DNA from: Limnohabitans sp. INBF002
GTDB lineage: Bacteria > Pseudomonadota > Gammaproteobacteria > Burkholderiales > Burkholderiaceae_C
Length of the DNA stretch: 64,000 nucleotides
Assembly: GCF_027924905.1 (NCBI RefSeq)
Contig: NZ_AP027055.1
Span: 1,302,001 to 1,366,000 of the forward strand
Direction: 5' to 3'
Shown here: positions 10,501 through 25,500 of the stretch, piece by piece
Layout of the letters: the number at the start of each line of letters is the position of its first letter
Position numbering within the stretch: position 1 is the stretch's first letter
The notes under the pieces: generated by a model
The model's input: only the letters and a program-made list of their open reading frames with translations
Database searches by the model: none
What the model was told of the DNA's origin: nothing
Program-made: the position numbers and the translations under genes

Positions 10501-13500
10501 AATTGGTGGTGTCGCCATCGCTGTTGGCCCAAAGGGTGATGTCGCCACCATTGCTGCCCACCGCCACATTGCTGGCTTGTGTGATGTCGCCCGAGGCTTT
10601 GAACAGCAAGGCTGCATTGGCCAAGCTGCTGCTCACGTTGGCATTCAAATTGATATTGCCACCGTACAAGCTGATGGGGCCGGCAATACTGATGGGGCTG
10701 GCAATGGTCAAGTCAGCCACGTTGGACGACTTGCCCCATGTGAAGCCCGAGATGGTGTTGGCAAAGGTGTAGTTGCTGATGCCTGCACTTGCAAAAGTGG
10801 TGCTCGGCTCAATCGTCACGGTGCCTGAGCCTGTGAAGCCAACCGTGGTCGGTGCTGTGTTGTTGGTAAACACCACGCCCCCCGCACTGCCCACGCCTGT
10901 AGCACCGGTGTAGCTGTTCACACCGGTGAGGCTGAGTGTGTTGCCACCCAATTTGTTGAGTTGACCCGAACCAGAAATGGCGTTGCCCACTGACACAACA
11001 TTGTTGTGGTTGAAGTTGAGTGTGGTGCCTGCGGCAAGGCTGACGGTGTTGGTCCCCAACGAAGCCAAGGCGTCTGTGCCATCACCCACATTCAAGGTGC
11101 CGCCAGAGACGGTGGTGAGGCCGCTGTAGGTGTTGACACCCTTCATCACCCACTTGCCAGTGCCCGCTTTGGTGAAGCTGCTGATACCGACGTTATTGGC
11201 CAGCACGGGGGTCATGGTGTTGTCGGCGGTGTTGGTACCTGTCAAGGTCAGCAAACGACCCGCTGTGCCGCTGTAAACCAAAGCACCTGTGTTGGTGAAC
11301 ACCAATGCACCTGTGCCAGAGGCATCTACTGTGGCACCGCTGTCACCCAAGGTGAACAATCGGTCTGTGCTGGTGGCGGCGCCTGTGTACTTGAGCGTGG
11401 CATTGTTGATGACCAAGTTAGCCGCTGCGTTGGTGGACTGGCCGATGTTGCTGGCCACGCCGCCATTGGCCAAGCTCGACACAGACAAAGTACCACCTTG
11501 CAAGTTGGTCACACCGGTGTAGGTGTTGGCAGCGGTCAACGTGAGTGTGTTGCTGCCGTACTTCACCACATAGCCTGTGCCACTGATGGTTTTGGCAAAA
11601 GTGTAGTTGGCTGTTTGGTTAAAGCCCAAGCCTGCGTTGTTCAACACATCGGTCACCAACGAACCTGTGGTGCTCAACTCCAAATAACCCGCATCGACAG
11701 TGGTGTTGCCGCTGTAGGTGTCGACGCCGCGCAAATACAAGGCACCTGTGCCCTGCTTCACCAGATTGGCGCCCGTGCCAGAAATGATGCCCGACACAAT
11801 GCTGTTGGTGCCGGTGTTGTCCACGGTGAGCGTGCGGCCATCGGCCAAGCTGATGTTGTATGCGCTGTTGACGTCTGCGCCACGCAGCAACACATCGCCG
11901 GTCAACACGTTGGTCGTGCCAATCGCGCTGTTGAGCGTGATGTTGCCACCGTAAATTTTGATGGGGCCATTCACCGTGTTGCTGGAAGCCCAAGTGATGT
12001 TGGCCGTGTTGGTCAGGCTACCCACTGTCAAGGCACTCAAACCCGTACCCAACACCCAACCGGTGCTATTAACTGCGCTGGAGAAGCTGGCCGAGGTGGG
12101 CGCAATCGTCAAGGTGCCGGTGGTGTTGGCATAGGTCAACGCACTGGCGAGTGACAGGCTGTCAGCAGTCATCGAGATATTGCCTGTGGCTGATTGCACA
12201 GCGCTGCCCGATTTAGAGCCTAAGTAAATCGCGCTGGATGCGTTTTGGAAACTGATGCTGTTGGTGCCTGCATCCAACGTGATGTTGCCGGTGGTCGACA
12301 AGACATCCATCACACCGCTGCCCCAAGAGCTACCCACTTGCAATCCAGCAGTGCCAGCTGCTGCGCGACCCGACAAAGTCACACCACCACCATTGGTAGC
12401 CAACATGCGGAAGTTGCCTTCAATCACAGCACCCGGGGTGCTGCTGGCCACACCGTCCACCACCACACGAATCGCATCGACGCCTGTGTTAGCAGAACGC
12501 AATTCAAACGCCGCGCCAGGCGTCACACCAGGGTGAAGTCCTGGCAAGAACGCATAAATACCCGACGACTTGGCGTTGATCAAAATCTGACCCGTGCCTG
12601 AGTTGATCGTCGTGTTGTCAAAGTTCACAAAACCCGAGCCGCTCGTTGCGCCGTACCCGTACAACGACACATCACCACCGCCTGAAGAAATTTGGCTGCG
12701 CTTCAACACAATGCCGCTGAGCCAGTTCGAACCGCCTGCAAACGCCACCGATGTGCCGCTGGCGGCATAGCCATCACCCACTGTCAAACCGTGCCATGTG
12801 CTTTGGCCATTGGCAGCAGCACTGCCGCCCATCCACACATGACCACCTTGGGTGGTGATGGTCGCGCCTGTCTCAAGCAGCACCATGCCTGTTCTGTTGC
12901 CACCATCGCTGTTGGCCCAATACACCGTGCTGCCGCCAGTGGTCAGCACATCCACATTGGCCGCTTGGTTGATATCCCCTGTCGACTTGAACAACATGGC
13001 CGCATTCGCAACCGTGCTGGTGATGTCTGCACTCAAATTGATCGTGCCGCCATAAATGCTGATCGGGCCAGCAATGCTCAAAAGCGAATTGACGGTGATG
13101 GTCGATGTGTTGCCATCACGCCCCAAAGTCAAGCCCGTGAGCGAGCTGCCAAAGCTGTACGCACTGGTCGACAAAGTGCCGCCAAAGCTGCCTGCCAGCA
13201 CCGGCTGAATCGTGACAAAACCATTGCCTGTGAAAGCACCCGGTGTCACGGGCAAGGTGTTGTTGGTGAACACCAAGCCACCGCCTACGTCACCCGTGGC
13301 TGTGGCACCTGTGTAGGTTTGTGTGCCCGTGAGGGTCAGCACATTCGGACCCAGCTTGGTCACCGTGCCTGCGCCGCTGATGTTGCCCACGTATGAGGCT
13401 GCGTTTGAACGGCTGAACACCAAGCTCGCACCAGAGGTCACCGCCGCGTTGCCTGTGATCGCGCCAGTGGTGCCTGCATCACCAACTTGCAAAATGCCAG

Positions 13501-16500
13501 CGCTCACGGTGATGGCACCGGTCGATGTGTTGGCACCTGTGAGCTTGACCGTGTTGGCCCGTTGCTTGGTCAAGGTGCCAGCGCTTTGTACGCCCGCGAA
13601 GGTGTAGTCGGTGGTTGAATCTAACAACAAGCCACTATTGGCTTGCACATTGCCAGACAACAGGCGACCGGCAACGCTACCCAATTCACCAATGCTGATT
13701 TTTTTGCTGCCACTGGCGATGAGGGTTGCAATGTCTGCATCACCCAGCACAAAGCCTGTTGAGGTGGTGCCACCCAAATTCAAAGTACCAGCACCGCTCA
13801 GGTTTTTGTAATACAAGTTGCCTGCGCCTTGCGATGCACCTTCGCTCACCGTTAAACCTGCACCCACCTCAACGCTCAATGCAGTAGAACTGGTTTCGCC
13901 ACCGAGCCACCAGAGTGTGAAGTTAGACACACCTCCCGACGCGGCAAAAGTCACTTTGCTATCCCCTAAGGAGCGAATGACCAAGCTATTGAGACTGTGC
14001 CCTTGGAATGTCAGGTTGCCCTTGATGTTGTAGCCCGCACCCGATCCTGTCGGTGTAGCACTGCCCGAAATAATGATGCCAGCGGTGCCACCATCCACCA
14101 CCGTGGTGGCGGTCAAGTTGGTGTTCACCACACCTGTCAAAGTGACCGCATGGCTGCCTGTGTTCTCGACAACACCCGTGCCCGTGATGCTGATGCCATT
14201 GGCAAATGAGGCTGCAGCGGCTGTGTCAAAACTCAAACGGCTAGCCACCGACACACTGCCAGTGCCTAATGCATTGCCAGCACCGCCCACAATCAAATTA
14301 CCAACAGAAACCGTCGTGACGCCCGAGTAGTTGGTATTGCCCCCAGTCAAGGTCAAGGTACCCGAGCCCGACTTGGTCAAACCACCCGTACCCGCCATCA
14401 CGCCCGCATAAGCCACGCTCTTCGAAGCATCCACACTGAACGTGCCACCACTGGCATCCAAAGTGATGCCACGGTTGGTGTGGAGTGTGAAGCTGTCGGT
14501 GGCCTGCAATGTGCCGCCGTTGAGGGTGATTAGGTCTGGCGTGGCACTGACAGGTGCGGCACCGAGGTAGCTGTCAGCCGCCACTTGCAACGTGCCTGCA
14601 ATTTGTGTCTTACCCGTGTAGCCCAACTCTGGGCTCAACGGGGGCTTGGCCACCACAGTGAGGCCCGTTGGAATGATGGCCAATGCCACGTTGCTGCCGT
14701 CAGGCAACACACCCGTCGGTGTGGTGGTGCCGGTCACGGCCCAGTTGGCGGCGTTTGACCAGTCACCACCCGATGCACCCACGTAGGTGGCAGAGGCCAG
14801 CTGATTGATATTGGCTGTGCCGCCCTGCCCGTTCAGGTTGACGGTGTAGTTGCCCACGTCAGTGCCTGCGATGGTTGCAGCGGTGATGGTCACTGTTTTT
14901 GCTGTGCCCACATGACGTGTATCAAAAGCACCAGTGACAGATGACACGGATACATCATCACCCGTGATCTTGTCGGGCAAGGTTGTGCTGCTGATGCTCA
15001 GGTTGGCGTTGGCGTTGCCGTCATAGGTTTTGCTGCTGATGACCAAACCAGAGAAGCTCAGATCTTTCTTCGCCACCGTCAACAAGCTGCCGCCGGTTTG
15101 GCTCGTGGCATAGCCCAACTTTGTGAAACCATCGGTCAGTGTGTAAGGCGTGGCGCGATACACCAGTTTGTTGCCTGTGGAATACGTGGCGCCTTCAATA
15201 ATGACGCCGAGGCCTGCGACAGCGTCATCACCGTTCACCGCGGTGCGCACAGTAGACAGTGCCGTGGTGCCATCGGGTTTGAAGTTGTTCAGCGTGGTGG
15301 TGTGGTCGTAGCCATACGTCACGGTGAAGCTGTCAATGTTTGTCGTTGCCGTCGGTTGTTCGCGGTAAATCGCATTGATCACATTGGGGCTCAGCGCCAC
15401 AGAGTAACGGGTCGCGGCTTCGTCCGAGTTGTAACGGAAGTGGCCTGAGCCGCTGCCCACCAGGTCGGTCAACCCAGTGCTACCCGTCACGCTGCCGCCC
15501 ATCAGGCGGATCACGCCGTTCGTGCCAGCTGTGAGAGTGGGCGTGCCAGAAACAAGAATGTTGCCGCCCGTTGATGTGCCAGCCGCCGTGTTTTTGCCAG
15601 CATTCAACAACACGGCATTGGCGGTGGTGCTGGTGGTCACCACATCAGCAGCCACCGTCAAATCACCGCTGAGTGTTTCAATGCGCACATCACCCGTGGC
15701 CGTGATACCTGTGGGGTTGACCGTGCCAATCGTCAATGCACCGCTGTTGACATACGTCAGGCTGCTCACACCGCTGGCGGCCAAGGTGCCCACGTTGTTG
15801 CTGGTGTGGTCCAAGGTCACCGCGCCACTGAGCAAAGCCAGTTTGTCAGCCGTGATGTAGCCTGATGCGCCATCGGTGATGGTGGTGCCCGTGAGCTTGA
15901 CGGTGCTGTTGGTCGCAGTCAGCGGCGCGTTGATCGCCAGGGCTCCGCCGTAAACGGTGATGGGGCCATTGGCTGTCAACGTTTGGTCGATTGTCAACGC
16001 TTGCGTGTTCAAGGGGCTGCCGAATACCAAGCTGCCCATGGTTTGGCCATTGGCGTTGAAGGCGAACTTGCTGCTGTTAAAGGTTTGCCCAAACGATGCC
16101 GTGCCATCCACGCCCTGCACTTTGACTGCACCCGTGGTCCCTATGGCAATGGTGGGCGTACCCGTGAGCAGCTTCAAATAAACCGTCACATCAGACGAGC
16201 TGGTGTCTAAGCCCGCCACCCCCGACTTAGAACCGAAAGTAATGTTTGTCGTGGCCGCGTAAATGCCTGAGGTGGCATCCGAGTTGAGCCAACGAATGGG
16301 ACCAGAGACGGCCAACACGTCCACTGGGCTGTAGATAGCCGAGCTCCAATTGTTTGACACACCACTCAGCGTAATACCACCCAACGCTGCAGTGGCATAC
16401 ACCTTGGTAGACGCGCCGCGCAGCGACAGGCCATGACTGCCACCGCTCGTGCCAGTACCCACAATCGAAATGGCATTTGACGTGGTGTTACCAGACTGAA

Positions 16501-19500
16501 TGACCGTTTGTGTCACACCATCTGTCGCATAAGGTGACGTGCTGTTCACCCCGAAAGCAATGCCGTAGCGCGTGGCTTCACCGCTGAGGTTGATCAGGCC
16601 CGTGGCAGAAGTGATGTTGAGGGTGCCACCGCCTGTGGTGAGAACGCCCATTTGTGTGTCGCTCGGTGTTGCAGCAGCGTCGACAACACCCACCACATCC
16701 ATGCGGCCACTGGTGGTGGTGAGGCTGCCTGTGGTCGTGGCTGACAACAAAACGCCAACCTTCAAATCAGACGAACCGCGCAACACCAACGCACCCGCAC
16801 CCGAGTTCAACGTGAAGCTACCCGTGGTCGAAATACCAGCGGTGCCCACACCACGGGCATAGCCATCGGGTGTGCCATCGTTGGCAGTGCTGCCATTGGC
16901 GCCATCGTCAGCGCCACCCGCCAGCACCAAGTTGCCGCCACTGGTTTGGATGGATGCGCCACTGCCTAAAGAAATGTTGCCAGCACCCACGCTGTCGCTG
17001 TTGGCCCACAACACCACATCGCCGCCGGTGGTGGTGATGGACTTGCTGCTGCCCAACACGATGTTGCCCGAAGCTTTGAGCAACACATCGCCAGCATTAC
17101 CACCCGCCGTGGTGTTGATGTTGGCGCTGATGTCAATCGTGCCACCGTAAATCTTGACGGGGCCTGACAGGGTTAAGTTTGAACCAATCGTGATATTGGT
17201 GCTTGAGTCTGGTTTTCCTAAAGTCAATCCAGAAAGGCTGTTGGCAAATGTATAGCTGGGCGTGAACGATGCCGCGGTAAAGGACGCACTGCTTGGCTCA
17301 ATCGTCACCGCACCTGCACCTGTGAAACCGATGGTGGTGGGCGCCACATCGTTTTGGAACACCAAGCCACCGGCCACATCTGTCGCGCCGGTGTAGGTTT
17401 GCGCGCCTGTGAGCGTGAGCGTGTTGCTGCCGAGTTTGTTCAAGCTGCCTGCGCCAGAAATGGCGTTACCCACCGTGGTCGCCGCGGAATGATTGAATGC
17501 CAGTGTTCCCGTCACTGTGGCTGCGCCAGTACCCAACGTGCCCGTGCTGCCGCCATTGCCGACTTGCAGCGTGCCTGCGCTCACCGTGGTGGCGGCATAG
17601 CTGTTGGCGCCAGTCAAGATGAGCGTGCCCGCGCCTGCTTTTGTTAAGCCAGTCCCTGTCACGGGCCCTGCCCATGTCACGCTGCTGCCTTCGGCTGTGT
17701 TGAGTGTGGTGCTGCCTATCAAGGTCAAACCACGCTTGGCTTGGGTTGCTGTGGTGAACACTGGGTAGAAATACAAAGTCGCGTTGTTCACCACCAGCTG
17801 AGCGGCTTGCGTGCTGGTTGGGGCTGCGCCCAAGTTGTCATCGGTGCTGATGGCCAAAGTGCCAGCATTCACATAGGTGGCACCGGTGTAGGTGTTGGTC
17901 GCACTGAGGGTCAAGGCGCCTGCGCCCTCTTGCTTGACTTCACCCGTGCCTGAAATCACATTGGCAATGCCCATGGCGTTGCTGCGCTTGAACACCAAGG
18001 TGGCGTTGTTGACGATGTTGCCGCTGCCTAAGTTGCCCGTGGTGGTGGCATCGCCCACTTGCAACGTGCCTGCACTGATGGTGGTGCTGCCGGTATAGGC
18101 GCTGCCACCGGTCATCACCAACGTGCCTGCGCCTGTTTTGCTCAAACTGCCCGCACCGTTGAACAAGCCCGCCATGGTTTTGCTACCGCTGGCCACGTTC
18201 ACGTCCAAGGTGCCACCCACGGTCAAGGTGGTGCCTGCTGCGCTTTCAAAGCCGCCGAGCGTGGCGTTGTTGTTGACCACCAAAGAACCGTTTTTGAAAT
18301 TCAGCTTGCTCAACGCCACCGAGTCTTGGTAAGTCAGGCTGTCCACCAACACAATGCCTGACAACGCCCCTGCGCTGAGGCCAGCCACGCTGTCATCAAA
18401 GCTGATGGCTGCGCCGCCTGCGCCGCTTGGCACCAGCACTGTTTTGACGTTGTTCAAATCGGGTACGACGCCGGTGAGCGACAAGTTGCCCGTCACCGCC
18501 CAGTTAGCGGGGTTGAACCACTCACCCGTCGCACCGCCCACCCAAGTGACCGAATCCAAACGCGTCACATCAGCCGAGGTGCTGCCTGTGCCCGACACCA
18601 AATAGTTGGTGGCATCGGTGCCTGTCAAGGCCACGCCATACACGCTGATGGTTTTGCCTGTGGCCACGTTTTTGTCGGCAAAACTGGCCGTGCGGGTGAT
18701 GTCAAACACATCACCGCTCACACGCGTGTCGGTGGTGGTCACTGTGGCCACAGCAGTGCCGTCATACGTGCGGTTCACACCGGTGTAGGTCACGGTCAAG
18801 TTGCGCAGACCAATGCTGCCGGCCCCTGTGGCACTGGTGGGCAAGGTGTAGTTGCTCAGCGTGGTGCCGGTGTCGGCGGTGAAATCACTGGCGACCAAAT
18901 TGGCCGTCACGCTGTTGGCTGTCAGCACGTTGCGGCTGTTGTAAGCGCCTTGCGTTTGGGTGATGGTGGCGTGTTCAGTTGTGCCACCCACCGTGACAAA
19001 ACCGGTGAGGTTGTAGTTAGCCGAGGTCAATGCGGCATCGGTGTTGCCGTTGTAGGTTTTTTGAATGCTGCCGGTCAGCACAACCGACAAAGCCTTGGGC
19101 GTGATGTTGGCCGATGCACTGCCCGTGCTGTCCACGCTGTAGTTGGCCGCATCGGTGCCGCCTAGGCTCACACCTGTGACGCTGATGTTCACCGGCGCCA
19201 CGTTGTTGTTGCTGTCGTACGCCACGTTTTTGTTAACGAAATTGGCAGTGCGAGAGACCGTCAACACGTCGCCGTTCACATACCCATTGGTTGAGGTGAG
19301 GCTGGTGGTCACGCTCGCATTCAGCAGCCCGTCGTACTCTTTGGTCACGCCGGTGTAGGCCACCGTCAAGGTGCGCGGTGTGATGTCGGCTGTCGTGCTG
19401 CCCGTGGCCACCACGCTGTAGTTGTTGGCGTCGGCACCCGTCAGGCTCACACCGCTCACGCTCACGGCTTTGGCAGTGCCGACGTTTTTGTCGGCAAAGC

Positions 19501-22500
19501 TGGCTGTGCGATTGATGGTGAGGTCGTCCAGCGTTTGACCCACGCTCAAACGGTCATCGCTGATCGTAACCGTAGCAACCGTTCCGCCGTCGTACACACG
19601 GTTGTCACCGGTGTAATACACGGTCAGTACACGTGGGGTGATGTTGGCAGATGTGCTGCCCGTGGCCGCCACCGTGTAGTTGCCCGCATCCACCGACGTG
19701 ACGCCCGACGGGTCGCTCAAGCTCACACCTGTGACACTGATGGTTTTGCCACCGGCCACGTTTTTGTCACCGTAGTTGGCTGTCCAGTTGACGATGAAGT
19801 TATCACCCGCCACACGGTTGTCAGTGGTGGTCACGGTCGCGGCGGTGCCCGCGTCGTACACCTTGTTGATGCCGGTGTAGTTGATGGTCAAGGCGCGTCG
19901 CGTGATGTCGGCACTGGCGCTGCCTGTAGCGGCCACCGTGTAGTTGATAGCGTCTGTGCCACCCAAACCCACACCGCTCACGCTGACGGCTTTGGCGGTG
20001 CCCACATCTTTGCTATCGAAGTCAGCGCTGCGGCTGATGGTCAAGGTGTCACCTGCCACACGGTTGTCGGTGGTGGTCACGGTGGCGGCGAGAACGCCGT
20101 CATAGACCTTGTTCACACCTGTGTAGTTGACTGTCAGCGCACGTGGTGTGATTTCGCCATTGCTGGCGGTATAGGTGGTGGTGGCAGCGTTGTTGCTGTC
20201 AATCAACACATAGTTGGCCGCATCGGCTCCGCCGAGTGCCAAGCTGGTGAAGGTGTAGGTTTTGTCGGCGGCGCCCGTGACGTTTTTGTTGGCATAGGTA
20301 CCCACGCCGCTGAGTGTCACGGTGTCGGTCACAGACGCGCCGCTCACCAAGCCAACAGGCGCCAAGATGTAGTTACCCAGCACAGCGGTGTTGCCGTCGT
20401 ATTCTTTGGTCACGTTGGTGGCGTTGGCTGTCAGCGACTTGGGCGTCACTTCATACCCACCCACCACGTTGATGGTGTTGCTGAAGTTGCCACTGTTGGT
20501 GGTGATGGATGTGGCCCCCACGCTGTAGGTGCCCACCTTGAGCGTGCCCGAGCTGCTGAGCGAAGGGTTGCTTGCACCCAAGCTGAAGCTACCCACGGTG
20601 GTGCTGCCGTCGGTCACTGTCACTTGGTTGCCGCTCACGCTGGCTTGGCTGGGGTTGCTCGCCAGCAGGTCGTTCACGGTGTATGTGGTCACGCTGTTCG
20701 CAGTCGCCGACGACAAATACCCCGCAGCTGTCAGTGTGTAAGTGGGGGTGCTGCCATAGGTGGCTCTGGTGTCGGCCACTTTCACCAAGAGCTGGCCAAC
20801 AGGCACGATGGTGTAGTCGCCGTTGACGTAAGTGATGTTGTAGTTGCTTGACGTCAAGCCCGAGGGCACCAACACGCGGGTGTAAGTGCCATGCGTATCT
20901 TGGGTGTCTACGCTGTTGGCATCATTCGCAAGTTGAGCACTGCGGTCACGCGCAATGGCCAAAGTACCGCCCAACACCCCCGACGTTTGTCCGCCCACAA
21001 AACCGCTGTAGCGAACGCCTGCGTAGTTGGTGTCATCGGTCAGCGAATAAAAACGTGCATCGTTGTTGGCCGTGATGGTCAACGGTGCTGGTGTGATGGT
21101 GGCGTTGGAGGCCACCCATACCAAACGGTAGTTGGCGGCACGCGTGCCTGTGAGCTGCACGCTGCCTTGGTCCATCGATACGGTGCCTGCATCAGCACTG
21201 CTGAACACGGGACGCCCCGTCAAGGTCATGCCACCCGAAAGCAACTTATCTGCCGCCAGTGCATCGGTGTAGAGCTGGCTGTTGTTGGCGCTGGTCACGC
21301 TCAAGCTGCCGTAGCCTGTGGCAATGCCCGACAAAGCAGGTGCCACGGATGTGGTGGCGTCGTACACCTTGGTCAGGCTGGCATCAGCGGGCAGCTGCAC
21401 ATCCAGCGGCACGATGCGCGCGGTGGTGCTGGCCTGCGAGGTGATCGTGTAGTTGCCCACATCAGTGCCGCTGTAGCTGCTGGTGAGCGTGACGGTTTTG
21501 CCTGTGGCGGCATTGGCATCGCTGAACACGCCTGTGGCGCTAACGTCAACCACATCATTCAACACCAAGCCCGTTTTCACCGCACCGCTCACCGACACAG
21601 TGGCAGCTGTGGTGTTGTCATAGGTTTTATCAGTGGCCGTGATGCCGCTGATGGTCAAAGCCTTGGGCGTGATGTTGGCCGTGCTGGTGGCTTGGTTGGT
21701 GATGGTGTAGTTGTCTTTGTCGGCACCGGCGTAGCTGCTGGTGAGCGTGACGGTTTTGGCTGTGCCCACGTTTTTATCGGCAAAGGTACCCGTGGCCGAA
21801 GCCGTGACCACATCGCCACTGATGAGGCCGGCCAAGAACACATTGTTGGCATTGATGGTGGCAACCAAGCCGCCGTCATACACACGGTTGTTGGCCACAA
21901 AGCCTGACACCGTCAAGGCCTTGGGCGTGATGGTGGCCGTGGTAGTGGCCTGGCCTGTGATGGCGTAGTTCGCTAGGTCTGTGCCGTTGTAGCTGCTGGT
22001 CAGGTTGACGGTGCGGGCAGTGCCTGCTGCCTTGGCGGCAAACACACCTGTGGCAGACACATGCAAATCGTCACCGACCACTTGGCCATTGAACACGGCG
22101 TTGGTGGTGCTGACGGTGGCGTTGGTGGTGGCGTCGTACACCTTGTCGTTGGCAGCGATGCCTGACACGGTCACGCTCAAGGGGTTGATTTTGGCGCTGG
22201 CTGTGAGGTTGCCCACGATGGCGTAGTTGCCAGCTTTGGTGCCTGACAGTCCCAAGCTCGACGCGGTCAAGGTGACTGTTTTGGTGATGACGGTGCTGCC
22301 GCTGTAGGCCACGTTTTTGTCGGCAAAGGTGGCCGAAGCGCCTGAGGTGACCAAGATGACGTTGGCTGTATCTCCTGCCAACACACCGGTGAGCGTGCCA
22401 AAGTTACCGATGGTGGCGACCACTCCGCCGTCATACGTTTTGTCGTTGGCGGCAACGCCTGTGAGCGTGAGTGACTTCGGCGTGATCTTTGCAGTCGTGG

Positions 22501-25500
22501 TGGTCGGGCTGCCTGCAAAGCTGTAGTTACTCACGTCCGCCCCGCCGTAGGTGCTGGTGAAAGCCACCACTTGCGCGGCCAAGGCCGAGCCGCTGTACGC
22601 CACGTTGGCGCTGCCATAGGTGCCGGTGGCAGCCACGGTCAGCGCGTCGCCCGCCACCATGCCGTTGAACACGGCATTGCTTGTGTTCAAGGTCGCCGAG
22701 TTGGTGCCGTCGTACACCTTGTCGTTGGCGGCAATGCCTGTGACGGTGATGGCCTTAGCCGTGACAGTGCCGTTGTTGGCCGTGAGGCTGCTGCCCGTGG
22801 TCAGGCCATAGTTGCCAGCATCTGTGCCGCTCAAGGCCATGTTGCTGAGGGTGTAGGTTTTGTTGGTGCCGACGTTTTTGTTGGCATACGCGCCTGCGCC
22901 GCTGATGGTCACCACGTCACCGGTCACCACACCAATCGGTGTGCCCGACAAACCTGCAATGGTGGTGGTGCCGTCATACACCTTGCTGATGGTGGGCGTA
23001 GGCGCAAAGAACTTGGTAGTCACCGTTTGTGAGCCCACCACGTTCACTGAATTGTTGAAGTTCACACCGCTTGACAACACCACGCTGCTAGGGTCAGCCT
23101 TCCATTGATACGTGCCCACGTTGAGCCAGCCCGAGGTGCTGTTGGTGCCGTTCAAAGCCACCGCGTTGAACGTGGCCGATGCGCCGCTGGTGTCGGTGAC
23201 CGTGACCTGCCCTGCCCCGCTCACACTGGCACTGCCTGCGCCGGTGTTAAGCAAGTCGACCACGCCGTTGTTGGGCAACATGTACTTGGCTTCGGTCACG
23301 CTGTAGGTGGGGGTGGTGGCGTACACATTGCTGACTGTGCCCAAGCGCACCAACAACTCGTTGGCACCGACGATGGTGTAGTTGCCATTCACATAGCTAA
23401 AGCTGTAGTTGGTGGCTGCTGCCCCCGAGGGCACCAACACACCGGTGTAGCTGCCCGCTGTGCCCACGCTGCTGTTGCTGCGTGCGATGGTGGGCAAGGT
23501 GCTGAGGTTGCTGCTGCTCTCGCCGCTGGCAAAGCCGACATAGCTCACGCCGTAGTAACCGGCTGTGTCGGTTTGGCCTGCAAAACGGGCGTCGTTGTTG
23601 GCCGTGATGGTCAAAGCCTTTTTGGTGATGTTGGCGCTTAAGCCAGTGGGCTGGGTCAACGTGTAGTTGCCCACCATCGCACCGGTGATGCTGTCAGCCG
23701 CTGTCACAGCCAAGCCTGTGCCCACATTGGCACTGGCAAAGGTGCCGGCTTGCACCAAGGTCAAGCTGTCGTTGTTGACCACACCCACCAAGCTGCCACC
23801 GGTCAGCACAGCGCTGGTGGTGCCGTCGTAGGCTTTGTTGGCCACGGTGGTGCCCGTCACTGTCAATGCTTTGGGGTTGACCGTGATGGTGCCGGGCGTG
23901 GCATAGGTGATGGTGTAGCTACCGGTCGATGTGCCCGGCGCCACGGTGATGGCATAAGGCCCGCCACTGACCGAGGCCGTGGCCACCAAGCCCAACGACG
24001 ACACCGTGGGGTTCACGCTGAACACATCAGCCAACGTGGGCAAGGTGTACACCGGCGAACTGCCCGAGCTGCTGGTCAGGCCCAACACATCGCTGGCCGT
24101 CAGCGTGGTGCCATAGGTTTTGGTGGCGCTGGCCGTGACCGTGACCGACGGTGTGCCAGTGAACAAATAGCGGTTGCCCGTAGCGGTCACAGCAGATGGC
24201 GTCATGGTGGCGTAGCTAGCGTTCCACACCGCGCCGTTGGCGCTGTTGAGGTTGCCAAACACATCGTTGGCGGGCGATGCGCTGTACACCAACCAGCGGC
24301 TGCCTGTGCCCGTGGTGCTGAGTGCCGAAGCGCCAGCGTTGTTGATGAAGTTGCCTGTGGCCGCCAACGCGATGTAGCCGCTGTTTTGGCTGTCGGTGAT
24401 GGTGGCGCCTGAGTTGAGGGTGATGTTGCCGCCGGTCAGCAAAGTGACGTTGTCCACGAAGCTGTTGGCACCGCCCACGGTGATGTGGCCTGCGTCAGAT
24501 GCGCCCAACACGATGGAGCTGAAACCATCTTTGAATACCGAGGTGCCGCTGAACAAACTGCTGCCCACTGTCCAAGTGCTCCCCGTACCGGTGCCCACAC
24601 CGATGGTGGTGTTGGCTGTGTAGGGCTTGAGGGTGAGCGTGCCACTGCTTTGAACCGTGGCACTGCCATAGTCAATCAAATCACCAATGAAGGTGATGTC
24701 GCTGGATGACGAAGGGACGCTACTTCCCGATTTAAAACCAATGGTCGCGCCTTGCCCACTGATGGCTAGGTTAGCGCTGTCGTTGACACCCCTGATGGTG
24801 ATGGGGCCTGACTTGGCCAAGACGCTAGAACCACCCAATCCAGTTGCAACGTCAACTGCGGCTGTACCTGACTTTCCTGTGATGGAGATGCCGCCACCAG
24901 TACCTGTGGCCTCGATACTTCCGCCGAAATTGATACCCAAACTTGCATTGGTACCGTTGACCGCAGAAGCATCCCCCTCAACCATGATGGCCTGAGACGT
25001 GGTGTTAATCGAGCGCAACGTGTAACCGTTGCCATAAGAAGAAATGGCTTGAGCATTGACAGTAGCCGAACCAGTAGCCTTGCCAGAGATAGAAATTTTT
25101 CCGACGCCGGAGTCTACTGTCACGCCCCCACCCATCACACCAAATGACATGACATTGGCAGACGTGTTCACGTTCTGCCCACGCAAGATGATGTCGCCAC
25201 CACCGGAAGTGAGAGAAGTGCCAGACTGCAAGTTCACGCCGGAGATGTAAAGATCGTAAAGGGGCTCAGTCACCGAGTCACGTGTGGCCTCGCCGCGTGC
25301 GTAACCCGTGGTGATATCAGTGCCACCACCCAAGGTAATCGCACCACCCAAACCACCGCTGGTAGTAATAGATGAATTGGTCGACATCTGCGCATAGCCT
25401 GTGCCGTTGCCATCGCTATCGGCCCAGAAGGTGACGTCACCACCCGTGGTGGTGATGGTCTTGCCGCTTGCCAGTGAAATATTGCCTGAAGCCTTGAGCA

